64,000 bases of DNA, from positions 1,302,001 to 1,366,000 of the forward strand of contig NZ_QKNW01000001.1 of the NCBI RefSeq assembly GCF_009663395.1, given 5' to 3'. The DNA is from Halosegnis longus (lineage in GTDB: Archaea > Halobacteriota > Halobacteria > Halobacteriales > Haloarculaceae). How positions within the stretch are numbered: the stretch's first letter is position 1; each line of letters begins with the position of its first letter. The position numbers were made by a program, and so were the translations under genes. Under the pieces are notes generated by a model, which worked only from the letters and a program-made list of their open reading frames with translations, was not told where the DNA came from and made no database searches. Of this stretch, positions 1-7,952 are shown in pieces.

Positions 1-380
1 ACATCAACGCCGTCGGCAACGTCGTCTTGTGTAACGACGCCGGCGCGTACGTCCACCCGGACCTGACCCGCGAGGCGGTCAGTGCCGTCAAGACGGCCCT
101 CGACGTGCCCGTCGAGCGTGGCACCGTCGCCGACATCAACACCGTCTCGATGGCGGCAGTCGCGACCAACGACGGCGTGCTCTGTCACCCGAAGACGAGC
201 GACGAGACGCTGGATTTCCTCGCGGACCACCTCGATGTCCCCGCCGACATCGGCACTATCAACTACGGCGGCGCGCTCGTCGGCTCGGGGCTCGTCGCCA
301 ACGAAGCCGGCTTCGTCTGCGGCGAGTCGACCACCGGTCCGGAACTCGGTCGCATCGAGTCGGCGCTGGGCTATCTGTAG
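1..380 (+). CDS. eif6: Translation initiation factor 6 (aIF6), C-terminal part
   Basis: The frame is open from the left edge (first full codon at base 3) to a TAG at 378-380, giving about 125 residues. The full family is a little over 220 residues, so the N-terminal part lies outside the window. The visible part has the Gly/Asn-rich repeats of the pentein fold, for example [35 protein letters not shown] and [20 protein letters not shown]. aIF6 binds the large ribosomal subunit and prevents premature joining with the small subunit. The next gene is ribosomal protein L18a/LX, the usual archaeal neighbour, which supports the call. Confidence 0.95.
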   Translation, partial: INAVGNVVLCNDAGAYVHPDLTREAVSAVKTALDVPVERGTVADINTVSMAAVATNDGVLCHPKTSDETLDFLADHLDVPADIGTINYGGALVGSGLVANEAGFVCGESTTGPELGRIESALGYL

Positions 381-428
381 TCGTCGCAGGTCGGAAGGTA
401 CTTCCCGCTCGCGCGGTCTTTTCCGGGT

Positions 429-602
429 ATGAGTGAGTACACAGTGAGCGGTCGATTCGTCGCCCGCGATGGGTGGCAGGCGTTCGAGACAGCAATCGAG
501 GCGGAAAACGAGTCGGTCGCGAAGGAGCGGACCTACGCGAACCTCGGCTCCCAGCACGGGCTCAACCGGACCCAAATCGAGATCGACGGGGTGGACGCAT
601 GA
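429..602 (+). CDS. rpl18a: Ribosomal protein L18a (LX), 57 aa
   Basis: This short gene starts at ATG 429 and encodes a 57-residue protein beginning MSEYTVSGRFVARDGWQAFE and ending near NRTQIEIDGVDA. The length and the pattern (a beta strand, then a W..FE helix, then AENESVAKERTYANLGSQHGL) fit the archaeal LX/L18a family of large-subunit proteins. Its TGA (600-602) overlaps the ATG of the next gene (599) in an ATGA arrangement, so the two are probably translationally coupled. The order aIF6, rpl18a, pfdA, ftsY is a common archaeal arrangement. Confidence 0.9.
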   Translation: MSEYTVSGRFVARDGWQAFETAIEAENESVAKERTYANLGSQHGLNRTQIEIDGVDA

Positions 603-1078
603 GCCTCGGTGGTGGCGGTGGCGGCGGCCAGATGCAGGAGATTCAACAGCAGATCGAGGCGATGAACGCGGAAGTCGAGTCCATCGAGGGCGAAATCCAG
701 GACCTGCGCGACGAGCAGTCCGAGATTGATGAGGCCACCGAGGCCATCGACACGCTCGAGGACGACGACACGGTCCAGGTCCCGCTCGGCGGCGACGCGT
801 ACGTTCGCGCCAGCATCGAGGACATGGACGAGATAATCGTCTCGCTCGGCGGCGGCTACGCGGCCGAACACGAGCAGGACGACGCCATCGACACGCTCGA
901 GCGCAAGCGCGACTCCATCGACGACCGCATCGAGGAGCTGCAGGAGGAGGTCTCCGAGGTCGAAGCCCAGATTCAGGACCTCGAACAGCAGGCCCAGCAG
1001 ATGCAACAACAGCAGATGCAGCAGATGCAACAGCAGATGGGCGGGCTCGGCGGCGAGGAAGGCGGCGACGAGGAGTAA
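599..1078 (+). CDS. pfdA: Prefoldin subunit alpha
   Basis: The 159-residue product has the prefoldin alpha layout: a long N-terminal coiled coil (EIQQQIEAMNAEVESIEGEIQ), a central beta-hairpin region (VPLGGDAYVRASIED, IIVSLGGGYAAE) and a second long coiled coil. Prefoldin is a hexameric (two alpha, four beta) cytosolic chaperone that holds unfolded proteins. The C terminus is a low-complexity Gln/Met tract followed by an acidic Gly-rich tail. The start at ATG 599 was chosen because it overlaps the rpl18a stop and gives the MSLGGGGGGG N terminus; an upstream in-frame extension exists but lies inside rpl18a. Confidence 0.92.
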   Translation: MSLGGGGGGGQMQEIQQQIEAMNAEVESIEGEIQDLRDEQSEIDEATEAIDTLEDDDTVQVPLGGDAYVRASIEDMDEIIVSLGGGYAAEHEQDDAIDTLERKRDSIDDRIEELQEEVSEVEAQIQDLEQQAQQMQQQQMQQMQQQMGGLGGEEGGDEE

Positions 1079-1081
1079 GCG

Positions 1082-2155
1082 ATGTTCGACTCCCTGAAGG
1101 AGAAGCTCGGCAACTTCAAAGACGACGTCGAGGAGGAAGCCGACGAGCCGGAGCCGGACGCGGAACCCGAAGACGCCGCCGTGGAGTCCGACGGCGATGC
1201 CGCCGACGCGCCGGCAGCCGACGCGTCCGAGGAACCGGACGACGCCGGCGACCCGGACGTGAACCCGAAGGGAGATTCGCTCACCGAGCGGGCGAAGCTG
1301 TTCGCCTCCGGACAGGCGAAGATAACCGAAGCGGAGCTCGAAGAGCCGCTCGAACAGCTCGAGTTCGCGCTGCTCGAAGGCGACGTGGAGATGAGCGTCG
1401 CCCGCGACATCGTCGAGCAGCTGCGCGAGGAGCTGGTCGGGACGGCCCGCGCACAGGTGAAGACGGGTGAAATCGTCGTCGAGGAAGCTATCGGCAACGC
1501 TCTGCTCGATGTCATCGACGTGGGCGGGATGGACTTCGACGAGGAGATTGCCGCCCGCGAGAAGCCGGTCACCATCATCTTCACCGGCGTCAACGGCGTC
1601 GGGAAGACGACGACGATTGCAAAGCTCGGGAAGTACCTCGACGACCGCGGCTACGACGTGGTGTTGGCGAACGGCGACACCTACCGCGCCGGGGCGAACG
1701 AACAGCTCCAGGAGCACGCCGACAACCTCGGCTTAAAGCTCATCAGCCACGAGCAGGGTGGTGACCCGGCGGCCGTCATCTACGACGCCGTCGAGTACGC
1801 CGAGGCCAACGAGGTCGACGTGGTGCTCGGCGACACGGCCGGTCGACTCCACACCGCCGACGACCTGATGGCGCAGTTGGAGAAGATCGACCGCGTCGTC
1901 GGGCCGGACATGACTATCTTCGCCGACGAGGCGGTCGCCGGACAGGACGCGACCCACCGCGCCAAGCAGTTCAACGACGCGGCGGAGATCGACGGCGTCG
2001 TCCTCACGAAGGCTGACGCCGACTCGCAGGGCGGTGCAGCAATCTCGATTGCCGAAGTCACGGGCAAACCAATCCTCTTTCTCGGCACCGGACAGGGGTA
2101 CGACGACTTGGAGAAATTCGACCCCGAGGTCATCGTCGAGCGGCTGACGGAGTAG
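1082..2155 (+). CDS. ftsY: Signal recognition particle receptor FtsY
   Basis: This 357-residue SRP GTPase docks ribosome-SRP complexes at the membrane. It has a long acidic N-terminal linker (about residues 15-65), the helical N domain, and the G domain with Walker A GVNGVGKTTT (Lys175), DTAGR (Asp251) and TKADADSQGG. The C terminus ends FLGTGQGYDDLEKFDPEVIVERL, typical of the family. It starts 3 bases after pfdA with a GGAG sequence in the pfdA end, so it is co-transcribed. Its partner SRP54 lies downstream at 2970. Confidence 0.96.
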   Translation: MFDSLKEKLGNFKDDVEEEADEPEPDAEPEDAAVESDGDAADAPAADASEEPDDAGDPDVNPKGDSLTERAKLFASGQAKITEAELEEPLEQLEFALLEGDVEMSVARDIVEQLREELVGTARAQVKTGEIVVEEAIGNALLDVIDVGGMDFDEEIAAREKPVTIIFTGVNGVGKTTTIAKLGKYLDDRGYDVVLANGDTYRAGANEQLQEHADNLGLKLISHEQGGDPAAVIYDAVEYAEANEVDVVLGDTAGRLHTADDLMAQLEKIDRVVGPDMTIFADEAVAGQDATHRAKQFNDAAEIDGVVLTKADADSQGGAAISIAEVTGKPILFLGTGQGYDDLEKFDPEVIVERLTE

Positions 2156-2196
2156 CTGCCGAACCTTTTTAGCCGCGTGTGACGCCCGTTCGGGAG

Positions 2197-2338
2197 ATGC
2201 ACCGCCGAGTACAGCTTCGAGTGGAACGTTCCGGCAGACGTGGCCCAACTGTTCGTCTCTGCGGGCGTGAGCGTCGTCTGGGAGACGGACGCGACCCACT
2301 TCGTTGACGACGTGCGCGTCGAGTTCACCTCGCGGTGA
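2197..2338 (+). pseudogene. Small gene disrupted by an apparent one-base frameshift
   Basis: A TATA-like run (CCTTTTTA, about 2164-2171) sits 26 bases before ATG 2197, as expected for a leaderless gene. The ATG frame quickly becomes an Arg-rich, non-protein-like peptide. The neighbouring frame, open from 2183 to TGA 2336-2338, reads like a real protein (EYSFEWNVPADVAQLFVSAG, then VVWETDATHFVDDVRVEFTSR) but has no usable start. Removing one C near 2205 joins the ATG to that frame and gives a product of about 46 residues beginning MHREYSFEW. I do not recognise the family. It is either a recent pseudogene or a sequence error. Confidence 0.45.
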
Positions 2339-2390
2339 CGGCTCCACTAGACGCCCTCGGCGCTCGGCGGGAAAAGACGCGTCGCGCGGC

Positions 2391-2846
2391 TCAGTTGTCG
2401 CCGTACTCGCGGCGGTAGCTCTTGAACTCCGTGCGGTGTGCTTCCTCGTCGGCGAGAATCTCGACCGCGAGGTCCTCGGTGACGGGGTCGTCTGCGGCTT
2501 CTGCGGCCTTGATGAGCGACCGATACGTCTGGATGGCGTCGTCTTCTGCCTCGATGACGCCGTCGATGACGGAGACCACGTCGGCGGGGTCCTCCGGCGG
2601 CTGGAGGCTATCCTGTCGGGCGACGAACTCACCGCTCGCGGGCGGGCGCGCGTCCAGCTGCTTGAGCCGTTCGCCGATCATCTGTGCGTGTTGAATCTCC
2701 TCTTGGGTCGCGTCCTGTCGCAGCCCCTCCTTCACCTCCTGTGCGCGGACACCGTCGAGGATGATGCTGTTCGTGAGATAGTTCATGACCGTCTCCATCT
2801 CGTCGCTGTACGCCTTTCGGAGTAGCTGGATTACTTCGTCTGACAT
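2391..2846 (-). CDS. Ferritin-like di-iron protein
   Basis: The 151-residue product has the ferritin-like four-helix pattern. Helix one contains DEMETVMNYLTNS, helix two QEEIQHAQMIGERL (an E..H pair), helix three EAEDDAIQTYRSLIK, and helix four EILADEEAHRTEFKSY (a second EE.H pair). These Glu/His pairs would bind two metal ions. The family includes bacterioferritin-like and Dps-like iron storage and oxidative-defence proteins; which of these applies cannot be told from the sequence. It is divergent from srp54 and alone on its strand. The start is ATG 2844-2846. Confidence 0.8.
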   Translation of the reverse strand: MSDEVIQLLRKAYSDEMETVMNYLTNSIILDGVRAQEVKEGLRQDATQEEIQHAQMIGERLKQLDARPPASGEFVARQDSLQPPEDPADVVSVIDGVIEAEDDAIQTYRSLIKAAEAADDPVTEDLAVEILADEEAHRTEFKSYRREYGDN

Positions 2847-2969
2847 AATTTTCGAGCGTCGGCGCGTGCCGACTGACAGTGAAACCTATCGCGTGGCCGG
2901 CAGATAACCCTACCGCCGCCCCGCCCCGACGGAAAAGGGTTTACCGTGTCGGTAATCTAGGTCACGCAA

Positions 2970-4361
2970 ATGGTACTTGACGACTTGGGGAGTTCACTCC
3001 GCGGCAGCTTAGACCAGCTGCGCGGCAAATCCCGCCTCGACGAGGAGGACGTCGAGGACATCGTGAAGGAGATACAGCGGTCGCTCCTCCAGGCCGACGT
3101 CTCCGTCGACCTCGTGATGGATCTCTCGGAGGATATCCGCCAGCGCGCACTCGACGAGGAGCCGCCCGGCGGCACCTCCGCGCGCGACCACGTCCTCCGT
3201 ATCGTCTACGAGGAGCTGGTCGACCTCGTCGGTGAGTCGACGGACCTCCCGCTCGAAGACCAGACAATCATGCTCGCCGGCCTGCAGGGGTCGGGGAAGA
3301 CGACCACCGCCGCCAAGATGGCGTGGTGGTTCTCGAAGAAGGGGCTGCGTCCGGGCGTCATCCAGACGGACACGTTCCGTCCCGGCGCGTACGACCAGGC
3401 GAAACAGATGGCCGAGCGGGCCGAGGTAGAGTTCTACGGCGAGCCGGACAACGACAATCCCGTCGAGATCGCCGAACACGGGATGGAAGAGCTGTCTGAC
3501 GTGGACGTGCTCATCGTCGACACCGCGGGTCGCCACGCCCTCGAAGAGACGCTCATCGACGAACTCGAACAGATCGAGTCCGTCGTCGAGCCGGACCGGA
3601 ATCTGCTCGTGCTCGATGCCGCAATCGGGCAGGGCGCAAAAGAGCAGGCCGACCGCTTCGACGGCGCCGTCGGCATCGACGGCGTCGCCATCACGAAACT
3701 CGACGGGACGGCGAAGGGTGGTGGTGCCCTCGCGGCCGTCGACCGCACGGACTCCTCGATTGCGTTCCTCGGAACGGGCGAGGAGGTGCAGGACATCGAG
3801 CGGTTCGAGCCGGACGGCTTCATCTCGCGGCTGCTCGGGATGGGTGACCTGAAGCAGCTCACCGAGCGCGTCGAGCGCGCGATGGAGGAGACCGGTCAGG
3901 ACGAGGACGACTGGGACCCCGAGTCGATGATGGACGGGGAGTTCACCCTCCACGATATGCGCAAGCAGATGGAGGCGATGAACAACATGGGGCCGCTCTC
4001 GCAGGTGATGGACATGATTCCGGGCCTCGGCGGCGGGCTGAAGGACCAACTCCCGGACGACGCCATGGACGTGACCCAAGAGCGGATGCGCGACTTCGAG
4101 GTCATCATGGACTCGATGACCGACGAGGAACTCCAGAACCCCCGCTCGATTTCGAAATCACAAATCGAGCGCATCGCCCGCGGCTCGGGCAAGGAGGAAG
4201 AGCAGATTCAGGAACTGCTCGAACAGCACAAGATGATGGACCGGATGATGGACCAGTTCTCCGGTATGGGCGACGGCGACATGCAGCGGATGATGAAACA
4301 GATGGGCGGCGGTGGTGGCGGTGGCGGCGGTCTCGGTGGGATGGGTCCCTTCGGCGACTGA
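2970..4361 (+). CDS. srp54: Signal recognition particle protein SRP54 (Ffh)
   Basis: The 463-residue product has the N domain, the GTPase domain with [10 protein letters not shown] (Lys110), [10 protein letters not shown] and [10 protein letters not shown], and a Met-rich M domain. The M domain holds the Gln/Met helices ([20 protein letters not shown]) and the RNA-binding [18 protein letters not shown] motif. It binds signal sequences and 7S RNA and delivers ribosomes to FtsY. The tail is an unusual Gly run (nine Gly) followed by [17 protein letters not shown] at about 2939-2946 lies 24-31 bases upstream of the ATG and fits a leaderless promoter. Confidence 0.97.
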   Translation: MVLDDLGSSLRGSLDQLRGKSRLDEEDVEDIVKEIQRSLLQADVSVDLVMDLSEDIRQRALDEEPPGGTSARDHVLRIVYEELVDLVGESTDLPLEDQTIMLAGLQGSGKTTTAAKMAWWFSKKGLRPGVIQTDTFRPGAYDQAKQMAERAEVEFYGEPDNDNPVEIAEHGMEELSDVDVLIVDTAGRHALEETLIDELEQIESVVEPDRNLLVLDAAIGQGAKEQADRFDGAVGIDGVAITKLDGTAKGGGALAAVDRTDSSIAFLGTGEEVQDIERFEPDGFISRLLGMGDLKQLTERVERAMEETGQDEDDWDPESMMDGEFTLHDMRKQMEAMNNMGPLSQVMDMIPGLGGGLKDQLPDDAMDVTQERMRDFEVIMDSMTDEELQNPRSISKSQIERIARGSGKEEEQIQELLEQHKMMDRMMDQFSGMGDGDMQRMMKQMGGGGGGGGGLGGMGPFGD

Positions 4362-4380
4362 ACGCCGAGTGTTTGGGCTG

Positions 4381-4952
4381 ATTTTGTTGGGCCTTGACGG
4401 ATTTCTTCTCGTGAACAGCCGGAAAGCCCCGGGCGTGTCGCTTGTTTGCTCTAGCTATGTCGGTAAGGTCAGCTTGAAAGCCTCGGGCGTGTCGCGGTCT
4501 CCCCGTGACATATCGGTCGCTCACTGCGTTCGCTCCCGATAGTGGTCACGGCACCGACCGAACACGCGCGACACGCCCGTCCCTTTCTGTCCCACTCACC
4601 GCGACCGCACCGTCCACACGCCTCCCCAACCGACTCGCTCGCGGTGCTCACTCGTCCACTGTCAGAGCACGCTCTGACAAGCCGTCGCCCTCGCGACGAC
4701 CTCGCACTGACTCGCGCGCCAGTGCGCGCTCGGACCACGCCACCGCGTTGCTTGATTGAGCACCCGAGGCGGTGGCCTGACGCACCGCTCGCCGTGCGAG
4801 CGTGTGCGTCGTGGGGAAAGGTTGGGCGCGCGGTCGCGGTGCTGTTTCCCCGAAGCCAAGCAACGAGAGTGGTCGCGGTGCTGTCGTCGTCGGAGCAATC
4901 ACAGACCTCTCGAAACCCAAACCAATTAGCGCGGAGCGAGCGAACACGAACC
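4381..4952. repeat. Non-coding intergenic block with direct and inverted repeats
   Basis: About 570 bases hold no convincing gene; long open frames here have Arg/Pro/Ser-rich, shadow-like translations. A 20-base unit GAAAGCC(C/T)CGGGCGTGTCGC occurs at 4422-4441 and 4476-4495, and its last 12 bases recur inverted at 4568-4579. TATCGG (4511-4516) pairs with CCGATA (4536-4541) around a GAGCGAACGCAGTGAGCG-type core on the minus strand. GTCAGAGC and GCTCTGAC form a perfect hairpin at 4661-4678. GGTCGCGGTGCTGT is repeated at 4832-4845 and 4871-4884, and GGGGAAA (4813-4819) pairs with TTTCCCC (4845-4851). This looks like the repetitive intergenic DNA common in haloarchaea. Confidence 0.7.
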
Positions 4953-5354
4953 GTGAACACCGTCGCGGTCCGCGACCACCTCCTCGGCGAGCGCCGCGAG
5001 TGGGTCCAGACGGCCATCGACTGTGCCGACGCCGTCGCGAGCGGCTGGGATGGCGGGACGGCGACCGACAGCGAGCGCGTCGTGTCGCCGTACCGGGCGA
5101 CTCTCGACCGGGCGGGCGTGCTCGCCGACGCGCCGGCAGTCTTGCGCGAGTGTGTCGAAGCCGCGGGCGGACGGCTCTCCGTCGACCCCGTCGCGGCCCC
5201 GCCGTACGTCGTCGTGACGAGCGAGGGGCTGCTGCTCCGGGCGACCCTCGACGACCGACTGCTCGTCCGGATTCGAGTGTTCGGGCTCGCGGAGGGGGCC
5301 TACGAGCGGGTGAACGAGACCCCGGCCGAGGCCGTGACCGTCGACCTCGCTTAA
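4953..5354 (+). CDS. Conserved-looking haloarchaeal protein of unknown function, 133 aa
   Basis: Starting at GTG 4953 the frame encodes 133 residues (MNTVAVRDHLLGERREWVQT...). It has an N-terminal helical half and a C-terminal half that looks like a small beta domain (PYVVVTSEGLLLRATLDD, LLVRIRVFGL). I see no catalytic motif, membrane segment or signal peptide. The frame is open much further upstream, but that part lies in the repeat block and reads as non-coding, so the start near 4953 is preferred. Its stop overlaps the stop of the convergent SDR gene by 4 bases. The function is not recognised. Confidence 0.65.
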   Translation: MNTVAVRDHLLGERREWVQTAIDCADAVASGWDGGTATDSERVVSPYRATLDRAGVLADAPAVLRECVEAAGGRLSVDPVAAPPYVVVTSEGLLLRATLDDRLLVRIRVFGLAEGAYERVNETPAEAVTVDLA

Positions 5355-6109
5355 AAGAGGGTCAGCTTCTCGCGGTCGTACAAGTCGAGTTCGCTCACCA
5401 TCGACGGCGACTGGGTGGCGACGAACCGGACGGCCTCGGCGACCTCCGTCGGCTCGACCGCCTCGCCCGGCTCGAACTGCTCTTCGAACGGTGCGGCGTC
5501 GAAGGCGTCGTCGCCGGTTTCGACGGCGAACTCCGTCCGAACGGCGGCGGGGTTGATGACCGTCACCGCCATGTCGCCGCCGACCTGCGCGGAGACGGAC
5601 TTCGCGAAGCCGCGCGTCCACCACTTCGTCGCCGCGTACACCGGGTTGAACGGCCGTGGATACTGGCCGGCGAAGCTCCCGATGAAAACGAGCGTGCCGT
5701 CTGCCTCCCGGAGGTGGGGGAGTGCCGCGCGGGTCGCGAAGAACATCCCGTCGCAGTTGACGCGCATCATCGTGTGGTAGTCCTCGCTCGCCATCGACGC
5801 CACGTCGCTGCCCGCCGCGAGGCCGGCGTTGTTGACGAGGATGTCGAGCGAGTCGAACTGCTCGACCGTCGTTTCGATGAGCGTCTCCACCTGCGCTTCG
5901 TCGGTTACGTCCGTCGGGACCACGGCGGCAGTCACGTCGTGCCCCGACTCGATGTCGTTCGCGAGCGCGTCGAGTCGGTCCTCACGGCGCGCGGCGAGGA
6001 CGACGTTCGCGCCCGCATCAGCGAGTTCGCGTGCGGTTTCGGCACCGATTCCCGAACTCGCGCCCGTCACCACTGCCGTCTTCCCGTCTATCGATTGGCC
6101 AATCTCCAT
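5351..6109 (-). CDS. SDR-family NAD(P)-dependent oxidoreductase
   Basis: A 252-residue classical short-chain dehydrogenase/reductase. It has the Rossmann motif TGASSGIG (residues 15-22), NNAG (93-96), and the catalytic triad Ser145, Tyr158 and Lys162 (YAATK). AARRED after the second beta strand suggests NADP preference by family analogy. The substrate cannot be predicted. It lies just upstream of the peroxiredoxin at 6147-6599, but that gene is itself transcribed toward the SDR stop-proximal side on the same strand order, so the peroxiredoxin would come first in any shared transcript. The 37-base gap between them permits co-transcription. Confidence 0.9.
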   Translation of the reverse strand: MEIGQSIDGKTAVVTGASSGIGAETARELADAGANVVLAARREDRLDALANDIESGHDVTAAVVPTDVTDEAQVETLIETTVEQFDSLDILVNNAGLAAGSDVASMASEDYHTMMRVNCDGMFFATRAALPHLREADGTLVFIGSFAGQYPRPFNPVYAATKWWTRGFAKSVSAQVGGDMAVTVINPAAVRTEFAVETGDDAFDAAPFEEQFEPGEAVEPTEVAEAVRFVATQSPSMVSELDLYDREKLTLF

Positions 6110-6146
6110 GGCCGTGGCTCACGGCGGAGCTACCTCGCTCTTTCGG

Positions 6147-6599
6147 CTACAGCGAGTCGATGTCGGCGAGCAGTTCTGCGGCGTGGTCCTCGGGGTCGAC
6201 CCCCTCGTACGCGAGGACGACTTCGCCGTCGCGGACGACGTACGTGTTCCGGAACACGCCGTCGACGGTGTTGCCGAAGACGTTCTTCTCGCCGTACGAA
6301 TCGTACGCGCTCGCGACCGCGCCGTCGGGGTCCGAGAGCAACTCGACCGTCAGCGAGTACTCATCGCGGAAGGCTGCGAGGTCCTCGACAGGGTCGTCGC
6401 TGATGCCGAACACGTCGATACCGCGTGATTCGTACTCGCTCCACGCGTCGCGAAACGAGCAGGCCTCGGTCGTACAGCCGGGCGTGTCCGCCCGCGGATA
6501 GAAGTAGACGACCGCCGTCCCTTCCTCGGGAAGCGCGACCGACTCGCCCGCGTGGTTGTCGAGTTCGAACGCTGGTGCGTCGTCGCCGGGTTCGAGCAT
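6147..6599 (-). CDS. Peroxiredoxin, Bcp/PrxQ type (two-cysteine form)
   Basis: The 150-residue thiol peroxidase reduces hydroperoxides in the cytosol. The active site is TPGCTTEACSFRD, with peroxidatic Cys42 and a second Cys47 in the CxxxxC arrangement used by atypical two-Cys PrxQ proteins. YFYPRADTPG and the C-terminal YVVRDGEVVLAYEGVDPEDH also match the family. The ATG at 6597-6599 gives the usual MLEPGDDAPAFELDN start, although the frame is open far upstream as antisense of mutS. It could form a transcript with the SDR gene 37 bases downstream. A second paralogue at 10591 lacks Cys47. Confidence 0.93.
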   Translation of the reverse strand: MLEPGDDAPAFELDNHAGESVALPEEGTAVVYFYPRADTPGCTTEACSFRDAWSEYESRGIDVFGISDDPVEDLAAFRDEYSLTVELLSDPDGAVASAYDSYGEKNVFGNTVDGVFRNTYVVRDGEVVLAYEGVDPEDHAAELLADIDSL

Positions 6600-6677
6600 A
6601 CCGGAGTGTCGAGTGACGGCCCGAAGAACACTCCGGGTTCGGATACACTTTTGCCGGCGACACGACACGGGAGAGAT

Positions 6678-7091
6678 ATGAAGCGGTCCACCGCGGTCGC
6701 TGTCGCGCTCGCCATCCTGCTCGCGGCGGTGGGGACCGCCGCGCTCGTCACCTACACCGCCGACGATTACCTCGACGGCCGGGAGCTGTCCGTCGAGCTG
6801 AACGCCACCGAGACGGGAGAGCTGGTGACGATCGGCCACGAGTCCGGCGATACGCTCGATGAACGCAACACCGGGGCGCTCCGCGTCACCGTCACGAACA
6901 CGACCGGCGACACCAACACCGTGGTCACCAGCCGCCGTATCGAGCCGACCGACCCGACGTTCCCCTTCGCCGCGAGCAACACGACCAGCATCTACGCGCC
7001 CGACGCGGAGTCGGGGATGCGCGTGTCGGTCGTCTGGGTCGCCCCGACCGACAGCGGCGGCGAGCGAACGTTCCTCGACACGACACTTTGA
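6678..7091 (+). CDS. Membrane-anchored pilin-like protein of unknown function
   Basis: The 137-residue product has one N-terminal hydrophobic helix (AVAVALAILLAAVGTAALV, residues 6-24) and an extracellular beta-rich domain with many Asn-x-Thr sites (NATETGEL, TNTTGDTNT, SNTTS). The C-terminal part (LRVTVTNTTGD..., RVSVVWVAPTDSGG..FL) resembles the beta domain of archaeal type IV pilin-like proteins, but the typical class III signal peptidase site is not evident, so pilin identity is only a guess. ACTTTTGCC at about 6646-6654 lies about 28 bases upstream of ATG 6678, fitting a leaderless promoter. Confidence 0.7.
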   Translation: MKRSTAVAVALAILLAAVGTAALVTYTADDYLDGRELSVELNATETGELVTIGHESGDTLDERNTGALRVTVTNTTGDTNTVVTSRRIEPTDPTFPFAASNTTSIYAPDAESGMRVSVVWVAPTDSGGERTFLDTTL

Positions 7092-7139
7092 GCTTCCAGC
7101 GGTAGCAACACCTTTGCGCCCGGCTTCGGTTGTACGCGT

Positions 7140-7904
7140 ATGCGACACGACGAGCAAACAGTGTTCATCACGGGTGCGGGACAGGGTATCGGCGAAGCCG
7201 CGGCGAAACGGTTCGCCAACGAGGGGGCCTTCGTCGTCGTCACGGACGTGAACGACGAGACCGGTGAGGCGACCGCCGCCGACATCAACGACGAGACGCC
7301 CGGCGAGGCCACCTTCACGAGCCTCGACGTGACGAACCGCGAGGGGTTCGAGGCCGCCATCGACACGACCGCAGAGGAGTACGGTCTCGACGTGGTCGTC
7401 AACAACGCCGGCGTCGGCCACCCGCCCTCGAACGTCGAGGACACGGACCAGTCCACCTTCGACTTCGTCTTCGACGTGAACGTCCGCGGCGTCTGGAACG
7501 GCTGTCACGCCGCGCTCCCCCACCTGAAGGAGCAGGGCTCTGGTAACATCGTCAACATCGGCTCGCTCGCCTCCTACTACGGGCTGCCCAAACAGAGCGT
7601 CTACTCGCTCACGAAGGGCGCGGTGTTGAACTTCACGCGCGCCGTCGCCGCCGAAGCCGGTCGCTCCGGCGTCCGGTGTAACGCCGTCTGTCCCGCCTTC
7701 ACGAACACCGAGTTGGGCAACCACTTCTTCGAGACGCGCGACGACCCCGAGAAGGCGAAGAAGATGATGCTCCAGCGCTACCCGCTCGGGCGACTCGGCG
7801 AGCCAGAAGAAATCGCCGACGCCATCTCCTTCCTCGCCAGCGACGAAGCCTCCTACATCACCGGCGAGGGCCTGCGCGTCGACGGCGGCTTCTCCACGTC
7901 GTAA
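7140..7904 (+). CDS. SDR-family oxidoreductase (FabG-like)
   Basis: The 254-residue protein has TGAGQGIG (11-18), NNAG (88-91) and the catalytic residues Ser142, Tyr155 and Lys159 (YSLTK). VVVTDVND after strand two, with an Asp, suggests NAD preference by analogy with the family. The C terminus has the common IADAISFLASDEASYITGEGLRVDGGFSTS ending in two stretches. The substrate is unknown; the closest general class is 3-oxoacyl-ACP reductase/glucose dehydrogenase-like. A TATA-like CCTTTGCG about 27 bases before ATG 7140 supports the start. Confidence 0.92.
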   Translation: MRHDEQTVFITGAGQGIGEAAAKRFANEGAFVVVTDVNDETGEATAADINDETPGEATFTSLDVTNREGFEAAIDTTAEEYGLDVVVNNAGVGHPPSNVEDTDQSTFDFVFDVNVRGVWNGCHAALPHLKEQGSGNIVNIGSLASYYGLPKQSVYSLTKGAVLNFTRAVAAEAGRSGVRCNAVCPAFTNTELGNHFFETRDDPEKAKKMMLQRYPLGRLGEPEEIADAISFLASDEASYITGEGLRVDGGFSTS

Positions 7905-7952
7905 CCAGTCGCACATCCACAGTTTCATACCCTCCACCCCGTCAGCACAGGT

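Noticed and set aside
4542-4952. Upstream extension of the gene at 4953
   Set aside because: It lies within the repeat block and its translation is Arg/Pro/Ser/Thr-rich without protein character.
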